Shown: positions 33,506-45,470, counted from the first letter of the stretch. The stretch is 64,000 nucleotides of DNA from Sinotaia quadrata (GCA_028829895.1 CM054177.1:30058564-30122563); one strand, 5' to 3'. Numbers and translations are program-made. The notes: a model not told the origin generated them from the sequence alone.

Positions 33506-33535
33506 TGCGTGCGTGTGTGTGTGTGTGTGTGTGTA
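33451..33535. repeat. (GT)n with internal (GCGT)n
   Basis: About 85 bp. The tract changes from gtgt to gcgtgcgt and back. Confidence 0.97.
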
Positions 33536-33606
33536 TTAAACACACTCTACTTTTTGTATTTTTAGAGTCTGAATGAATGTTTATGTTACTTTGTGAATGT
33601 GAATAG

Positions 33607-33607
<1 letters not shown>

Positions 33608-33662
<55 letters not shown>
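33608..33662. repeat. (GT)n microsatellite followed by GA-rich tract
   Basis: Pure GT followed by gagagaga/gagaaaga to about 33715. Confidence 0.97.
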
Positions 33663-33664
<2 letters not shown>

Positions 33665-33715
33665 GAGAGAGAGAGAAAGAGAGAGGAGAAAGAGAAAGTG
33701 AGAGATAAAGAGAGG

Positions 33716-34425
33716 GAGCATATTACATTTATGTGTACATTTCAAAAGCAAGAGAAGTTTAAACGTCACATTATGAAGACGGTGATAAAAGAGATAGGTA
33801 GATAGGTGGAGAAATAGGTTAATAGATAATTTGTTAGTTATATAGTGTGACAGAGCAAAGTTGGCCAAACAAACAAATGCAACATAAAGATGGCCATGTG
33901 ACTGATAATTCAGAACGCGAGTGAAAATTCGAGCAAATAATCTTTGATGAGTACTTTGAACCGACAATGCAACATAAAACTGGCAATGTTTTAATAAACA
34001 ATCGAAAAATCTCCTACATGCTAGAAGGTCAAGAACGCTTTAGCGTTGATCAGAAAAAGTCCCTCTTGCTCGAGGATAAAGCTGGCCATGTAAAAAGCTC
34101 CCTCGTGCTCGAAGGAATGCTTTATACACAGCTGGAAAGCTGGAGATGTATCCGTCTATTATATATTATGTATCCGCCTATTATATTTTAAGATTTTTAA
34201 GTAATATTTTGTTACAGCCTATTATATATTATGTAATAAAACTATTAAGTAATATATTTATGTATAATTTTGTAAACAGTTGTTTCTGTGCTGCAAATAA
34301 TTTTAAAATTAAAAAAAAATTGCATGGTCAACACTGTGCCAGCCCCATTGAAATAGACTATGAGCTAATTCAACAAAACGAATCTTTAGCTCATTTATTT
34401 GTTTGTTCATTATTTTCTCTGTCTC
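33716..34425. other. Low-repeat stretch with traces of an old minisatellite
   Basis: Repeated aacataaa-(a/g)atggccatgt and ctcc(t)acatgctagaaggt-like pieces at 33870-34140 suggest a decayed array. The 74-codon plus-strand frame at 33967 is not supported as a gene. Confidence 0.45.
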
Positions 34426-34437
34426 AGTTTCTCAACA

Positions 34438-34480
34438 TCTCTCTCTCTCTCTCTCTCACCCCCCCCTCTCTCTCTCACAC
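34438..34480. repeat. (CT)n microsatellite
   Basis: Short CT tract interrupted by a C7 run. Confidence 0.93.
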
Positions 34481-34782
34481 ACCTAACTGGTGTTATCTCC
34501 CCACTTTCACAAGTTCAAATCGACAGCACGTCCTTGTGCAGTAAAGCTTTTACTTTGCACGATCGTCCTTGACAACCGGTTTTCAGCAGTTTCATTAACG
34601 CGAAAGTTGACGTTTATGCAAAATGGTACAAAGGTAATGTGCTCCAAGAGTTCACAAATTAAAAAAAATATCTTTCTGAATAAAAGATTCTTTCATCAAT
34701 TGATAAAAACATAAAAATCACACTTCAGACATTATAAAAAGTAAAAATATGAAAATGAAGAGGAATATTCACAACACTTAAA

Positions 34783-35068
34783 AATTTAATTTGAGAAATA
34801 TATTTCCAAACAATTAAAAATATAATTTGAGAAATATATTTCCAAACAATTAAAAATATAATTTGAGAAATATATTTTAAAACAATTAAAAATATAATTT
34901 GAGAAATATATTTCAAAACAATTAAAAATATAATTTGAGAAATATATTTCAAAACAATTAAAAATATAATTCGAGAAATATATTTCAAAAACAAAACAAT
35001 TAAAAATATTATTTGAGAAATACTGTTTCAAAACAATTAAAAATGTAATTTGAGAAATACTGTTTCAA
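34783..35068. repeat. 37-bp minisatellite, about 8 copies
   Basis: Core is attaaaaatataatttgaga and aatatatttcaaaacaa. Extremely AT-rich. Ile-rich minus-strand frames are artefacts. Confidence 0.95.
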
Positions 35069-35590
35069 GCAAATGAAATAATTATGTTCGTGTAACTGAA
35101 GGAAAACACTGATGACGTCAATTGAACCTTATTACGATGGAATTGTTTCTTGATATATAATTCCAAGAACTGAACACATCGCCACTTCCTAGAGGCCGTC
35201 TATATGTTTCTCTACTCTACTGACAAATACAGTTTGATACACGACTCCCGCAGTCAAGTGGTGAAGCTTTTAACTGTTTCTGTCTCCATCATTGGTCGAT
35301 TTAGTTGCACTTGGGGACTTCGATTTTTGCCGATAACTGTTTTAGACTCACTTTTTGCTTGCTGTCAGTTATGAGTTGAGATGGAGTTCTTCATAGGACA
35401 ATTATTGTCATTTATTTTAGATTGCTGACAATGGAAAATTGAGTGGGTGTTTTAAAACTCTTGAAAAGACAACTTTGTAGTTAAATAACATTAAAGTATG
35501 CTCCTAAGGACAGTTTAATGGTAGTGAAATATGTCAAGTAAACGGCAGTAAGAGCCAATGTCTATTTAATTAAAAAGAGCAAACTATTCC
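35069..35590. other. Unique stretch
   Basis: No exon identified. An isolated tgacgtca occurs at about 35112 (CRE-like). Confidence 0.45.
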
Positions 35591-35591
35591 C

Positions 35592-35966
35592 TAAACAACT
35601 CATTTTAATTGTAATTAAATATAAAGTCGTCCAAATCTGTTTAATTGTAATTAAATATATTACGTAAGTCGTCCAAATCTGTTTAATTGTAGTTAAATAT
35701 ATTACGTAAGTCGTCCAAATCTGTTTAATTGTAGTTAAATATATTACGTAAGTCGTCCAAATCTGTTTAATTGTAGTTAAATATATTACGTAAGTCGTCC
35801 AAATCTGTTTAATTGTAATTAAATATATTACGTAAGTCGTCCAAATCTGTTTAATTGTAGTTAAATATATTACGTAAGCCGTCCAAATCTGTTTAATTGT
35901 AGTTAAATACATTACGTAAGTCGTCCAAATCTGTTTAATTGTAGTTAAATACATTCAGGTAGACCG
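35592..35966. repeat. 42-bp minisatellite, about 9 copies
   Basis: Core is aatctgtttaattgtagtta and cgtaagtcgtcca. The period of 14 codons keeps a 130-codon minus-strand frame open (repeated TTIKQIWTTYV); it is not a gene. A degenerate related tail runs to about 36290. Confidence 0.95.
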
Positions 35967-36369
35967 CAAACGACTGCTGAATTGTGATTAGGCTAATTAA
36001 AATAAGCCCTGAAATCTGTTTAATTTTAGATGTGCATTAAAATAAGCCCTGAAATCTGTTTAATTTTAGATGTGCATTAAAATAAACCCCTAAATCTCTA
36101 AACCCCAGACGACTGTTGAATTATAGTTAAGCACATTAAAGAAAGCCCCAGACGACTGTTTCATTAAATTAAATACATTAAAGTAAGCTAGAGACGGCTG
36201 CTTAGCTGTAATTAAATACATTAAAGTAAGCTCCAAACGACTATTGTAGTGTAACTTCTAATATTGATTAACTGTAGTTTAAATATTTTAGAGAGAACAC
36301 TAAGCTGCGATTTAATTTCAGTCACATTGTATTCATTAAAGCACAAATGTTTTCTTTGAACCTAAATGC

Positions 36370-36745
36370 AGTAATGACCGAAAGACCACTTAATACAAAG
36401 TACCCAAATCCAAATACTGTTATTAGTTAAATTACTTAATACAAAGTACCCAAATCTAAATACTGTTATTAGTTAAATTACTTAGTACAAATTACCCAAA
36501 TCCAAATACTGCAGTTGGTTAAATTACCTAGTTACTTAATACAAAGTACCCAAATCCAAATACTGCTATTAGTGAAATTACTTAGTACAAAGTACCCAAA
36601 TCCAAAAACTGTTGTTAGTTAAATTACTTAGTACAAAGTACCCAAATCCAAATACTGCTGTTGGTTAAATTACTTAGTACAAAGTACCCAAATCCAAATA
36701 CTGCTGTTGGTTAAATTACTTATACACAGTACACAATCTAATGCT
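36370..36745. repeat. 46-bp minisatellite, about 8 copies
   Basis: Core is cttagtacaaagtacccaaa and tccaaatactgctg. It ends just before the dispersed block at 36767. Confidence 0.95.
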
Positions 36746-36766
36746 GCTGATGGTTAAGTTTCTTAG

Positions 36767-36945
36767 TGTGACAGATGCGCCACTTAGTTAATGAAATAAT
36801 TATTATTATTAATTAATCTTTCCTAACCAATTTCAAGTGATGAGAATTTTAAATTTTATTTTATTAATGATCCTCTAACAGACACCACTCGTCTCTCGCT
36901 TGGTGGATATTTTGGCGTTGTAAACGTTTTCACAATTCCACAACA
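36767..36945 (+). repeat. Dispersed TGT[G/C]A-headed block, copy 3
   Basis: Begins tgtgacagatgcgccactta, then gttaatg, ATTATTATTATT, cctaaccaatttcaagtga, later agacaccactcgtctctcg and ggcgttgtaa. The segment agacaccactcgtctctcg also occurs in the copy at 53735-53868, so homology extends beyond the head. Confidence 0.65.
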
Positions 36946-37450
36946 TAAAACAACATTTACAGTCACATAAGGTTTCTGCAAGGTGGAAAACGTCTTACTA
37001 AAGGAGAAGACAAATCTGACTTTAGCCTATTTTTAGCGAGCCCCCATCCACCCACTATCTTCTCCAACATAAGATTATCAAATTCAATATGCGTTAAGAA
37101 GGTCAATACATTTAACAATAGATTTATTGAAAGAAAAATCAAACAAACATATGACAATTACAATGAAATAGATATCTTGACATCATTATTCCACAAACCC
37201 ACATTCAGAAATTTAGAGTTTACAGTCTCTCTCTACATTCATAATAATAAAATTACAGCTAATTATAGTTCAACAATAGAGTCAACTGTTTAAAAAATAA
37301 AGTAAGTGTTCTTAACAAACCCCAAATGTCTGTGTAACTGTTATGAAATTTGCATAAGCCACAAACGATTTACTAACTGATTGTAATTATTTCCCATTGA
37401 AACTCCAAAATTTAGTTTATGTTTAAATTGCATATAGTAGGCCAATTTGT
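36946..37450. other. Unique AT-rich stretch
   Basis: Possibly the interior of the element headed at 36767. No exon identified. Confidence 0.4.
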
Positions 37451-37454
37451 AATT

Positions 37455-37758
37455 AATACTCACGAGTGTGAGCATTTTATATACAGTAATGCTCACGAGT
37501 GGGAGTGTTTGCTGTACAGTAATGCTCATGAGTGGGAATGCTTGCTGTACAGTAATGCTCATGAGTGGGAGTGTTTGCTGTACAGTAATGTTCATGAGTG
37601 GGAGTGTTTGCTGTACAGTAATGCTCATGAGTGGGAGTGTTTGCTGTACAGTAATGCTCATGAGTGGGAGTGTTTGCTGTACAGTAATGCTCATGAGTGG
37701 GAGTGTTTGCTGTACAGTAATGCTCATGAGTGGGAGTGCTTGCTGTACAGTAATTAAA
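37455..37758. repeat. 33-bp minisatellite, about 9 copies
   Basis: Core is atgctcatgagtgggagtgt and ttgctgtacagta. The period of 11 codons keeps frames open on both strands (112-142 codons), which are artefacts. Confidence 0.96.
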
Positions 37759-37769
37759 AGCTTTTGCAT

Positions 37770-38090
37770 TGATATGTCATACTCGTTTATTCATAAAATA
37801 CAATAAAATCTTTTGCATAGTTGTGTCCTGTTATTTTATTCATGATTGAAATACAATAAACGTGTATGTCATATTAATTTACCATGTTTGAAATACAATA
37901 AAATGATATGCAACTGCTAATTTATTCATGATTGAACTACACTAAATATATATGTCATGTTCATTTATTCATGTTTGAAATACAATAAATTGATATGTCC
38001 TGCTAATTTATTCACGTTAGAAAATTATAATAGATGGATACGTCCTGCTAATTTATCGTGTTTGAAATACAATAAATTGATGTTCTTAAT
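37770..38090. repeat. Degenerate minisatellite, period about 43 bp
   Basis: Core is catgtttgaaatacaataaa and atgtcctgctaatttattc; about seven diverged copies. Confidence 0.8.
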
Positions 38091-38590
38091 TATGAGAGCA
38101 AGGTAACTCTAGGTTATATAAACGTGCTCTCTTGTGTGGTTCATGTGCTTGTGTGTGTGTTTGCGTATTCTAAACGTAGACACGAAAAGAAAAAAAATCA
38201 TTTGTACATTGCCGTTACTATGACTTTTGAAAAGATTTATTTGGAATTTTTTATTTGCATTTTTAAGCAATAAATAACCCTGTACAATGTTTCCAATAAA
38301 ATGAACAAGGACTTAAACTATGTGTATAATGTTTGTGAATTGGTTTTAATATACAAAATCAACAAAATACAAAAAAGACAGTAGACACACCTCAAACAAG
38401 AAAAACAACAAATGGATAAGATTTTTTAGATAGACGGATGACGAATGAACAATCACTAGATGGAATGATAAATATCCTAACAAATGTTCAGATGAATATA
38501 CATATTAACAGATATATATCTAACCAGACAGACATACCGAAAAGCATGTAGATGCATACACACATACATGCACACATACATACATCCATC
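38091..38590. other. Unique AT-rich stretch
   Basis: Nothing identifiable. Confidence 0.5.
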
Positions 38591-38605
38591 CATTATACGG
38601 ATAGA

Positions 38606-38700
38606 TTGAGAGAGAGAGAGAGAGAGAGACAGAGAGAGACAGACAGAGACAGAGACAGAGACAGACCTACAGACAGACAGAGAGATAGATAGATAGATTT
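38606..38700. repeat. Compound GA / CAGA / GATA microsatellite
   Basis: gaga, then acagagacagag, then gatagatagata. Confidence 0.95.
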
Positions 38701-39169
38701 CAGACACTTAAAATTATAGAATAAAATGTCCAAATAAAAGTTCTTTACAATTCGCCATGCATCTGTTTGTCAAACATCAATAATTTAACGCCGAACATTA
38801 TGGAGTCACTACAGACTGGGTTATAATTATGGCGCCCAACAGTAAAATCTGTTTAAATAGAAATAAGAACAACAAATGTTTGAAATAAGATTCCAATTGC
38901 ACCAGTTGATCAGCTTTTATATTAAATTATTGTATATTGTTTCAACGAAATCGCAAACGTTCACTTGTCTTGCCATTGTACAAACGAAAATGATTTCTTC
39001 CTATTTTTACAGATTGTGTCCGACCCGAGTGCAACACGAAACAGTGCTGAATAAATATACAAATAACTTTCAAATTATTTTTCATAAGGATTTTTATGTG
39101 ATTATAAAGAAAATTATTGCAATCTGACACTACAGTTAGTATTCCTTCGGTTAATTAAACTATATTGCC

Positions 39170-39198
39170 ATCTTTGTTTTCCCTGAACGTTGGAAGAC

Positions 39199-39241
<43 letters not shown>

Positions 39242-39282
39242 AGAGCAGAGCCGTCTTTGTTTTTCCCAGAACGTTGGAAGAC

Positions 39283-39337
<55 letters not shown>

Positions 39338-39400
39338 AGAGCAGAGCCATCTTTGTTTTCCCAGAACGTTGGAAGACGATATCAGAGAGAGAGAGAGCAG
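39170..39400. repeat. Three-copy minisatellite whose unit contains a (GA)n microsatellite
   Basis: Each unit has ccatctttgttttcccagaa then cgttggaagacgatatcaga, followed by a GA run of differing length (about 31, 42 and 14 bp) and agcagagcagag. Unit length therefore varies with the microsatellite. Confidence 0.93.
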
Positions 39401-39407
39401 AGGCGGC

Positions 39408-39539
39408 ATGAGTTGCCCGGATGGAGACAAATTTGGCTTCGAGATAGACGACACTTACATGTTGGACACAATTAGCTGCCTAGAACTGTATCCATCGATC
39501 AGGCAACGGGCGATGCAGCAATTTGCCTTTAGCGGTTAG
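39408..39539 (+). CDS. Possible small open frame or exon, strand uncertain
   Basis: Just after the GA-containing array, a 43-codon plus-strand frame reads MSCPDGDKFGFEIDDTYMLD then ISCLELYPSIRQRAMQQF and stops at 39537. Composition is protein-like and less AT-rich than around it. On the minus strand the same stretch has a perfect donor (gtaagt, donor G at 39458) ending a 24-codon frame with NCCIARC and a ccctaac branch-like site upstream. The strand cannot be decided; no family is recognised. Confidence 0.28.
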   Translation: MSCPDGDKFGFEIDDTYMLDTISCLELYPSIRQRAMQQFAFSG

Positions 39540-39725
39540 GGGGTAGACTCGCACAGCCATTCGGTGATGCAGACCACCGTTCCCTACGAATGAGCAGGCT
39601 TGCGTCAAATGGAAAATGGTGCGCAGTATTAATTATTTCTAACATGAACAGTCAAAGGGAGTACTGTACCACATATGCAAAGACACGACATTACGATCTT
39701 AAGTCAGTTCGGAGTGATTAAACAG
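39540..39725. other. Unique stretch
   Basis: No gene or element identified. Confidence 0.45.
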
Positions 39726-40105
39726 TAATAGTCTCTGTATTTAATTTGGCAGTCAAATAAGCATTGACAGTGCAGTTCATATGGCAGCAAATAAATATTA
39801 ACAATGCAGTTAATCTGGCAATCAAATGAGCATTAACAATGCAGTTAATCTGGTAGTCAAATGCACATCAACAATGCAGTTAATCTGGTAGTCAAATGCA
39901 CATCAACAATGCAGTTAATCTGGTGTCAAACAATCATTAACAGTTAATGAGGCAGTCAAATAAACTTTAATAATGCAGTTAATCAAGCAGTCAAATAAAG
40001 ATTGACAGTGCAGTTAATATGGCAGTCAAATAATAATATCAAGAGTGAGTTAATCTGGCAGTCAAATAGACCTTAGCTAACCCATTTAAATCGATAACAG
40101 TGCAG
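39726..40105. repeat. 35-bp minisatellite, about 10 diverged copies
   Basis: Core is gcagttaatctggcagtcaa and ataaacattaacaat. It resumes after the TCTA tract, at 40210-40420, so the microsatellite expanded inside the array. Confidence 0.9.
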
Positions 40106-40107
40106 TC

Positions 40108-40108
40108 A

Positions 40109-40199
<91 letters not shown>

Positions 40200-40200
40200 C
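40108..40200. repeat. (TCTA)n microsatellite
   Basis: About 23 perfect tetranucleotides. Confidence 0.99.
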
Positions 40201-40209
40201 CTTAGTCTT

Positions 40210-40420
40210 GCTGTCATCATCAGCAGTCAAACTGGCAGTCAAAATAGATAACAGTGAGGTTAATCCGGCAGTCAGATAAACATAAACAGTGTAGTTATTC
40301 TGGCAGTCAAATAGGCATTAACTGCACTTAATCTGGTAGTAAAATAGACATTAACTGCAATTAATATGGCAGTCAAATAGATATTAACTGCAGTTAATCT
40401 AGCAGTTAAATGTGCTAATG
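40210..40420. repeat. Continuation of the 35-bp array
   Basis: Same ggcagtcaaatag / cattaactgcagttaatct motifs as 39726-40105. Confidence 0.85.
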
Positions 40421-40980
40421 GTTCACACATGTCATCAGTGTTCACAATTGTTATCAGTGCTAATGGTCCACAAATGTAATCAGTGGTAATGGTTACAATT
40501 CTCATCAGTGGTTATCACAGCTGTCATAAGTGCTAATGGTCCACAAATGTCATCAGTGGTAATGGTTACAATTCTCATCAGTGGTTATCACAGCTGTCAT
40601 AAGTGCTAATGGTCCACAAATGTCATCAGTGGCAATGGTTACAATTTTCATCAGTAGTTATCACAGCTATCATAAGTGCTAATGGTCCACAAATGTAATC
40701 AGTGGCAATGGTTACAATTTTCATCAGTGGTCATCACAACTGTCATCAGTGGTCACAACTATCAACAATAGACACAGTTGTTATCAGTGGTCACAACTGT
40801 CACCAATGGTCACAACTATCATCGTTGGTCACAACTGTCACCAGTGGTCACAACTATCATCAGTGGTCACAACTGTCACCAATGATCACAACTATCATCG
40901 GTGGTCACAACTGTCACCAGTGGTCACAACATTCAAGAGTGGACACAACTGTCATCAATGGACACCATCTGTCATTAGTT
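40421..40980. repeat. Nested minisatellite: 72- to 73-bp and about 19-bp periods
   Basis: The first half repeats a 72- to 73-bp unit (ggtccacaaatgtcatcagt ... gtcataagtgctaat). The second half (40730-40960) repeats ggtcacaactgtcaccagt with alternating ctatcatc. The short unit appears to be the building block of the longer one. Confidence 0.9.
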
Positions 40981-41000
40981 ATCATAATTACTATCAGAGT

Positions 41001-41725
41001 TCGCAACAGTCAAAAACGTCATTTCTTCGAGTTAAACGAGGTGATGCCAGTATGTTACACAGACAGATCTGAATGTAAAATAATTGTTTTATTAAACTGC
41101 ATCTTCATAAAATACTTTTTAATAAAAGTTAATTGCGTTCACAACTGTAGGTATGTGTGTTACGTTAAACAAGTGCTGCAGTGGCTCAGCATGAATGCAT
41201 ATATTGTCTTTGGTTTCGCATGTGGGAAATCCTCTTGAAGCAGAATCACGCAGGTTTTTTCCTTTGATAGCAATGGCTGGGTTTCAAATCATGTAGTACA
41301 TGCCACTGGTTTCACCCGGGTCTTGGATCTTGTTAACAGTCTACTCTACTTCAAACAAGGGTAATTTCTCATTTGGGAATGCTTATCATTTTAAGTTCGT
41401 TAATTAGTTTCGAATCAAATTCACATCAAAAGCGACATGTACAAATCCGTTAAGTTGAATATAAGAATTCTGTGTATGATTCATAATCCTTAGCGTTTGG
41501 AAGCTGGCCAGAATAATGTTCAGGATCAGCAACTCTTGTACTCGGCTGCACCAGAACCACCTGCTGTTAATTCCAAATACAGATTTTGTTTTCGCACGGC
41601 TAGGACTGGCAGCAGTGATTGGTTAAAGATTATTTCTTTCTCTGCTTGACACCTTGCTTGCCTTGACGAAGTGTTTGTGTTAATGCCTATATTTGCGACA
41701 GTATTTCTTGTAAAACATAACGTTT
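41001..41725. other. Unique stretch
   Basis: Positions 41520-41600 are less AT-rich and open in both strands (for example a plus frame with LYSAAPEPPAVNSKYRF) but lack good splice sites. No gene is claimed. Confidence 0.4.
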
Positions 41726-41727
41726 GT

Positions 41728-42112
41728 GGTGTTATAAATAGATATGACTTGACGTATACAATCATGGTGTTATAAATAGATATGACTTGATGTATACAAT
41801 TATGGTGTTATAAATAGATATGACTTGAAGTATACAATCATGGTGTTATAAATAGATATGACTTGACGTATACAATCATGGTGTTATAAATAGATATGAC
41901 TTGACGTATACAATCATGGTGTTATAAATAGATATGACTTGACGTATACAATCATGGTGTTATAAATAGATATGACTTGACGTATATAATCATTGTGTTA
42001 TAAATAGATATGACTTGACGTATACAATCATTGTGTTATAAATAGATATGACTTGTTGTTATAAATAGATATGACTTGACAATTACAATTATGGTGTTAT
42101 AAAAAGTCATAA
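41728..42112. repeat. 38-bp minisatellite, about 10 copies
   Basis: Core is tggtgttataaatagatatg and acttgacgtatacaatca. Confidence 0.96.
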
Positions 42113-42685
42113 AATGACGTATAATATAAACCTGCTAGTGTCCGGAGAAAGATACGTCTGCAATGCGGACACTAAACACGGGATTTGCTCCCATTAGCTC
42201 AAAGCCTAAAAAGAATTAAGCGGGTACAGTTAGCAAAATTTCATTGCCATTTATCTGAACCGAAATAACTCTGCATGTTTTCAGGTTGCTCAAATTCAGT
42301 AACGAGTGCTTTGTATGAATACACAAGTCTATAATCTTTCATGTACAGGATAATATCCACACCTTGTTTCGGTGCTAAAAAAAAATAAATGTACTTGTCA
42401 ACCACGCTACTAAAATAGCACTATAGTTTATATAGTGTATGAAATCACTAGCACGTGTCACATTTCCATAAGGGCCCTTTATATTGTATATAGTGTTAGA
42501 AATCCATGTCCTGTGTCATACTTCTAAAGGGGCCCTTTATTTTATGAAGTGTAAGAAATCACTGTTATGTGTCACATGTCTAAAGGAGCCGGAGCCCGTA
42601 TTCATATATGTTTCTGTGACGTGTGACATGATAGAAGGGGCCTTTTATTTCTTTGTCATGTGAAGGTAAGGCTAGGAGCCCTTAT
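42113..42685. other. Unique stretch with a degenerate repeat tail
   Basis: From about 42410, diverged copies of tagtgtaagaaatcactg...gtcacatttctaaaggggcccttta occur. Nothing else. Confidence 0.5.
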
Positions 42686-42689
42686 CTAC

Positions 42690-43050
42690 TGTCGGGTGTC
42701 AGGGAGGTAAGAACCCTTATCTACTGTCGAGTGTCAGCCCTTATCTACTGTCGAGTGTCAGGGAGGTAAGAGCCCTTATCTACTGTCGAGTGTCAGCCCT
42801 TATCTACTGTCGAGTGTCAGGGAGGTAAGAGCCCTTATCTACTGTCGAGTGTCAGGGAGGTAAGAGCCTCTATCTACTTTCGAGTGTCAGGGAGGTAAGA
42901 GCCCTTATCTACTGTCGAGTGTCAGGGAGGTAAGAGCCCTTATCTACTGTCGAGTGTCAGGGAGGTAAGAGCCCCTATCTACTGTCGAGTGTCAGGGAGG
43001 TAAGAGCCCTTATCTACTGTCGAGTGTCAGGGAGGTAAGGCTATGAGCCC
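42690..43050. repeat. 35-bp minisatellite, about 10 copies
   Basis: Core is gggaggtaagagcccttatc and tactgtcgagtgtca. Two copies lack the gggaggtaag part. The unit contains a GTAAG donor-like site in every copy. Confidence 0.96.
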
Positions 43051-43440
43051 TTTAAAAAAAGTTATATATTTACCTATTATCAGTATCAGGGAGGTAAGTA
43101 AGAGCCCTTAAAAAGATGTTATTTATAATTAGCTAGTCTAAGGAAAGTTAAGAGCACTAAAAAAGTGTTATTTATATTACCTAGTGTCTAAGGTAAGGTA
43201 CAAGCACTAAAAAAGTGTTATTACCTAGTGTCTAAAGTAAGGTAAGAGCACTAAAAAAGTGTTATTTATATTACCTAGTGTCTAAGGTAAGGTAAGAGCA
43301 CTAAAAAAGTGTTATTTATATTACCTATTGTCTAAGGTAAGGTAAGAGCACTAAAAAGTGTTATTTATATTACCTAGTGTCTAAGGTAAGGTAAGAGCAC
43401 TAAAAAAGTGTTATTTATATTACCTATTGTCGGTGTCAGG
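43051..43440. repeat. 50-bp minisatellite, about 6 copies
   Basis: Core is aaggtaaggtaagagcacta and aaaaagtgttatttatatta. Shares ggtaagagc with the previous array, suggesting descent. Confidence 0.93.
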
Positions 43441-43564
43441 TTTCTCAAAGATATATCTGGGCTTGTGGCTTGTATACAGTTTCTATCACGTGCCTGTTTT
43501 TATTAAATCGTCAGTTTTTATAAGGGGAAATGAGCGAGTCATTTGTTTTGCTTGACAGCAGTGA

Positions 43565-43695
43565 AACGTCTATCTAAATATCCATATAAGCCTTAATTAG
43601 TTGTACATTACTGAAAGACCTGAATTATGAATGAATGTCTGTCTAAATATCCATATAAGCCTTATTTAGTTGTACATTAATGAAAGACCTGAGAA
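43565..43695. repeat. Two-copy duplication, about 70 bp
   Basis: gtctatctaaatatccatat and agttgtacatta(c/a)tgaaagacctga occur twice. Confidence 0.85.
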
Positions 43696-44015
43696 ACTCT
43701 TCTTGCATGACTCAGTGAAGGAATGAGACCCTTTTAGCATCCCTTGTTTTGGCGACACTCCAGTCATGTTTATCACCCCTTGTTTTGGCGACATGTTTTA
43801 GTAAACATGAATGTCAAGCGAGAAAGAAACAGGAAACGCCGGGGGAAAAAATACAAATAAACATTCCTAAGTGATGTAAATGTCAAGTCTTCCCCTCCAA
43901 ACAAAATCATAAACAAACACATAAACAAGTAGAACAGCAAGAAATATAGCTCTGAAGTAAGTGAAGATCCTGCCCTTGACCTCCACAGTGCAATTACTAA
44001 TTGTAAATTTTTGCG
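43696..44015. other. Unique stretch
   Basis: Contains a small repeat of ccttgttttggcgacat (43741 and 43777). No gene. Confidence 0.45.
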
Positions 44016-44017
44016 CG

Positions 44018-44245
44018 TATTCCTGCTGCAAGTTCAAACAAAATCAATGTGAATTAATAATATCAATATTCTTATATACTATGTTATTAATGTATTCCTG
44101 CTGCAAGTTCAAACAAAATCAATGTGAATTAATAATATCAATATTCTTATATACTATGTTATTAATGTATTCCTGCTGCAAGTTCAAACAAAATCAATGT
44201 GAATTAATAATATCAGTATTCTTATATTCTATGTTATTAATGTAT
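44018..44245. repeat. 75-bp minisatellite, 3 copies
   Basis: Nearly identical copies with core tattcctgctgcaagttcaa. The period of 25 codons gives a 98-codon plus-strand frame (repeated YSCCKFKQNQCELIIS), likely an artefact. Confidence 0.95.
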
Positions 44246-44527
44246 TCGAAATGCTAGTATATACTAATTGTATTGCCATTTAAAATAGCAAACATAATTA
44301 ATACTGGGTAGTTCTGTTTTACAATAAACAGTTTAAACTAGATCAATAAGCGAACTGGATTTATGAGATACTTCAGCAATAGTTAAAGTCGAAAACTTAA
44401 TCTGTCGATACATTTTGCACTTGATGACCTTGAAATATTTGATTTCAAACGGTTTTCAAAGTAAAACGAAACAAAGAAAGGAAAAATCTGAATATATTTT
44501 ACACAAATAAAACAACCAGCCAATCAT

Positions 44528-44531
<4 letters not shown>

Positions 44532-44603
<72 letters not shown>

Positions 44604-44660
44604 TCACTCACTCACTCACTCACTCACACACACACACTCACTCACTCACTCACTCACTCA

Positions 44661-44708
<48 letters not shown>
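44532..44708. repeat. Compound (CA)n / (CTCA)n microsatellite
   Basis: CA at 44532-44598, CTCA, a short CA, CTCA again, then CA to 44708. The two CTCA blocks look like one block duplicated. Confidence 0.98.
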
Positions 44709-44711
<3 letters not shown>

Positions 44712-45045
44712 CACACACGAGCGAAAACATTAGCATTGACTTAAGTGCTAACGACAAACTATTTCAAGTTTTAATTAAGTCGTCTGCAGAGTACAGACAT
44801 GGACGGCCTTTACCGACGATCACCGGACTAGTCAGCTCTCGTTAAAAGGTAAACGGGAGTTGATATTTAACTCTGAGTATTGCCAGCCATTACTATCTAC
44901 TTGTCTGAATATCTGACCTTAGAAAAAACGGGACCTGGATGACGTCACCAAGAAAGCGAAATAAACAGTGGCAACGCTGAACATTTTGCAGTCGTCTTAT
45001 ATTCATCAACAGTGGTTACCTACTGCTGTGTTAGCGGAAAATGAT
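44709..45045. other. Unique stretch
   Basis: A short frame before a GTAAAC donor at about 44849 (reading QTWTAFTDDHRTSQLSLK) is possible but weak. No gene is claimed. Confidence 0.35.
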
Positions 45046-45310
45046 TTGAAATTCCAGCTGTTGAATATCACTTTACACCGAGTGTTGAGTTGCTGTAGAG
45101 TTAGTTTTACCTGTTGAAATATCACTTTACACCGAGTGTTGAGTTATTGTAGAGTTAGCTTTAGCTATTGAATACAGCCTACAACTTAGTGCATTGCTGT
45201 TAGAGGTGTAATGCATTCCACTACTTGAATATCACATCATTGCACTGCACTGAAGTTAATTCTGCTTTGAACACAATGCACTGAAGTTAATTCTGCTTTG
45301 AACAAAATGC
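45046..45310. repeat. Two small minisatellites, about 61 bp and 31 bp
   Basis: ttgaatatcactttacaccg with agtgttgagtt occurs twice at 45060-45185. tgcactgaagttaattctgc with tttgaacaca repeats at 45240-45310. Confidence 0.85.
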
Positions 45311-45399
45311 ATTGCAATTATTATTAAAAAAAACTAATTTAAATCAATAATTGATTTTTCTGAATTAACTAAATACTTTCCTTGCAATATAAAAACAAT

Positions 45400-45400
45400 A

Positions 45401-45432
<32 letters not shown>

Positions 45433-45470
45433 CTGTCTGTCTGTCTATCTGTCTGCCTGTTTATCTATCT
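45400..45470. repeat. (TCTA)n / (TCTG)n microsatellite
   Basis: tatctatc, then a TATA block, then gtctgtctgtc. Confidence 0.95.

Noticed and set aside
39024..39060. Strong plus-strand acceptor (ttcttcctatttttacag) followed by short frames
   Set aside because: Only 12-14 codons before stops in two phases; too short to separate from chance.
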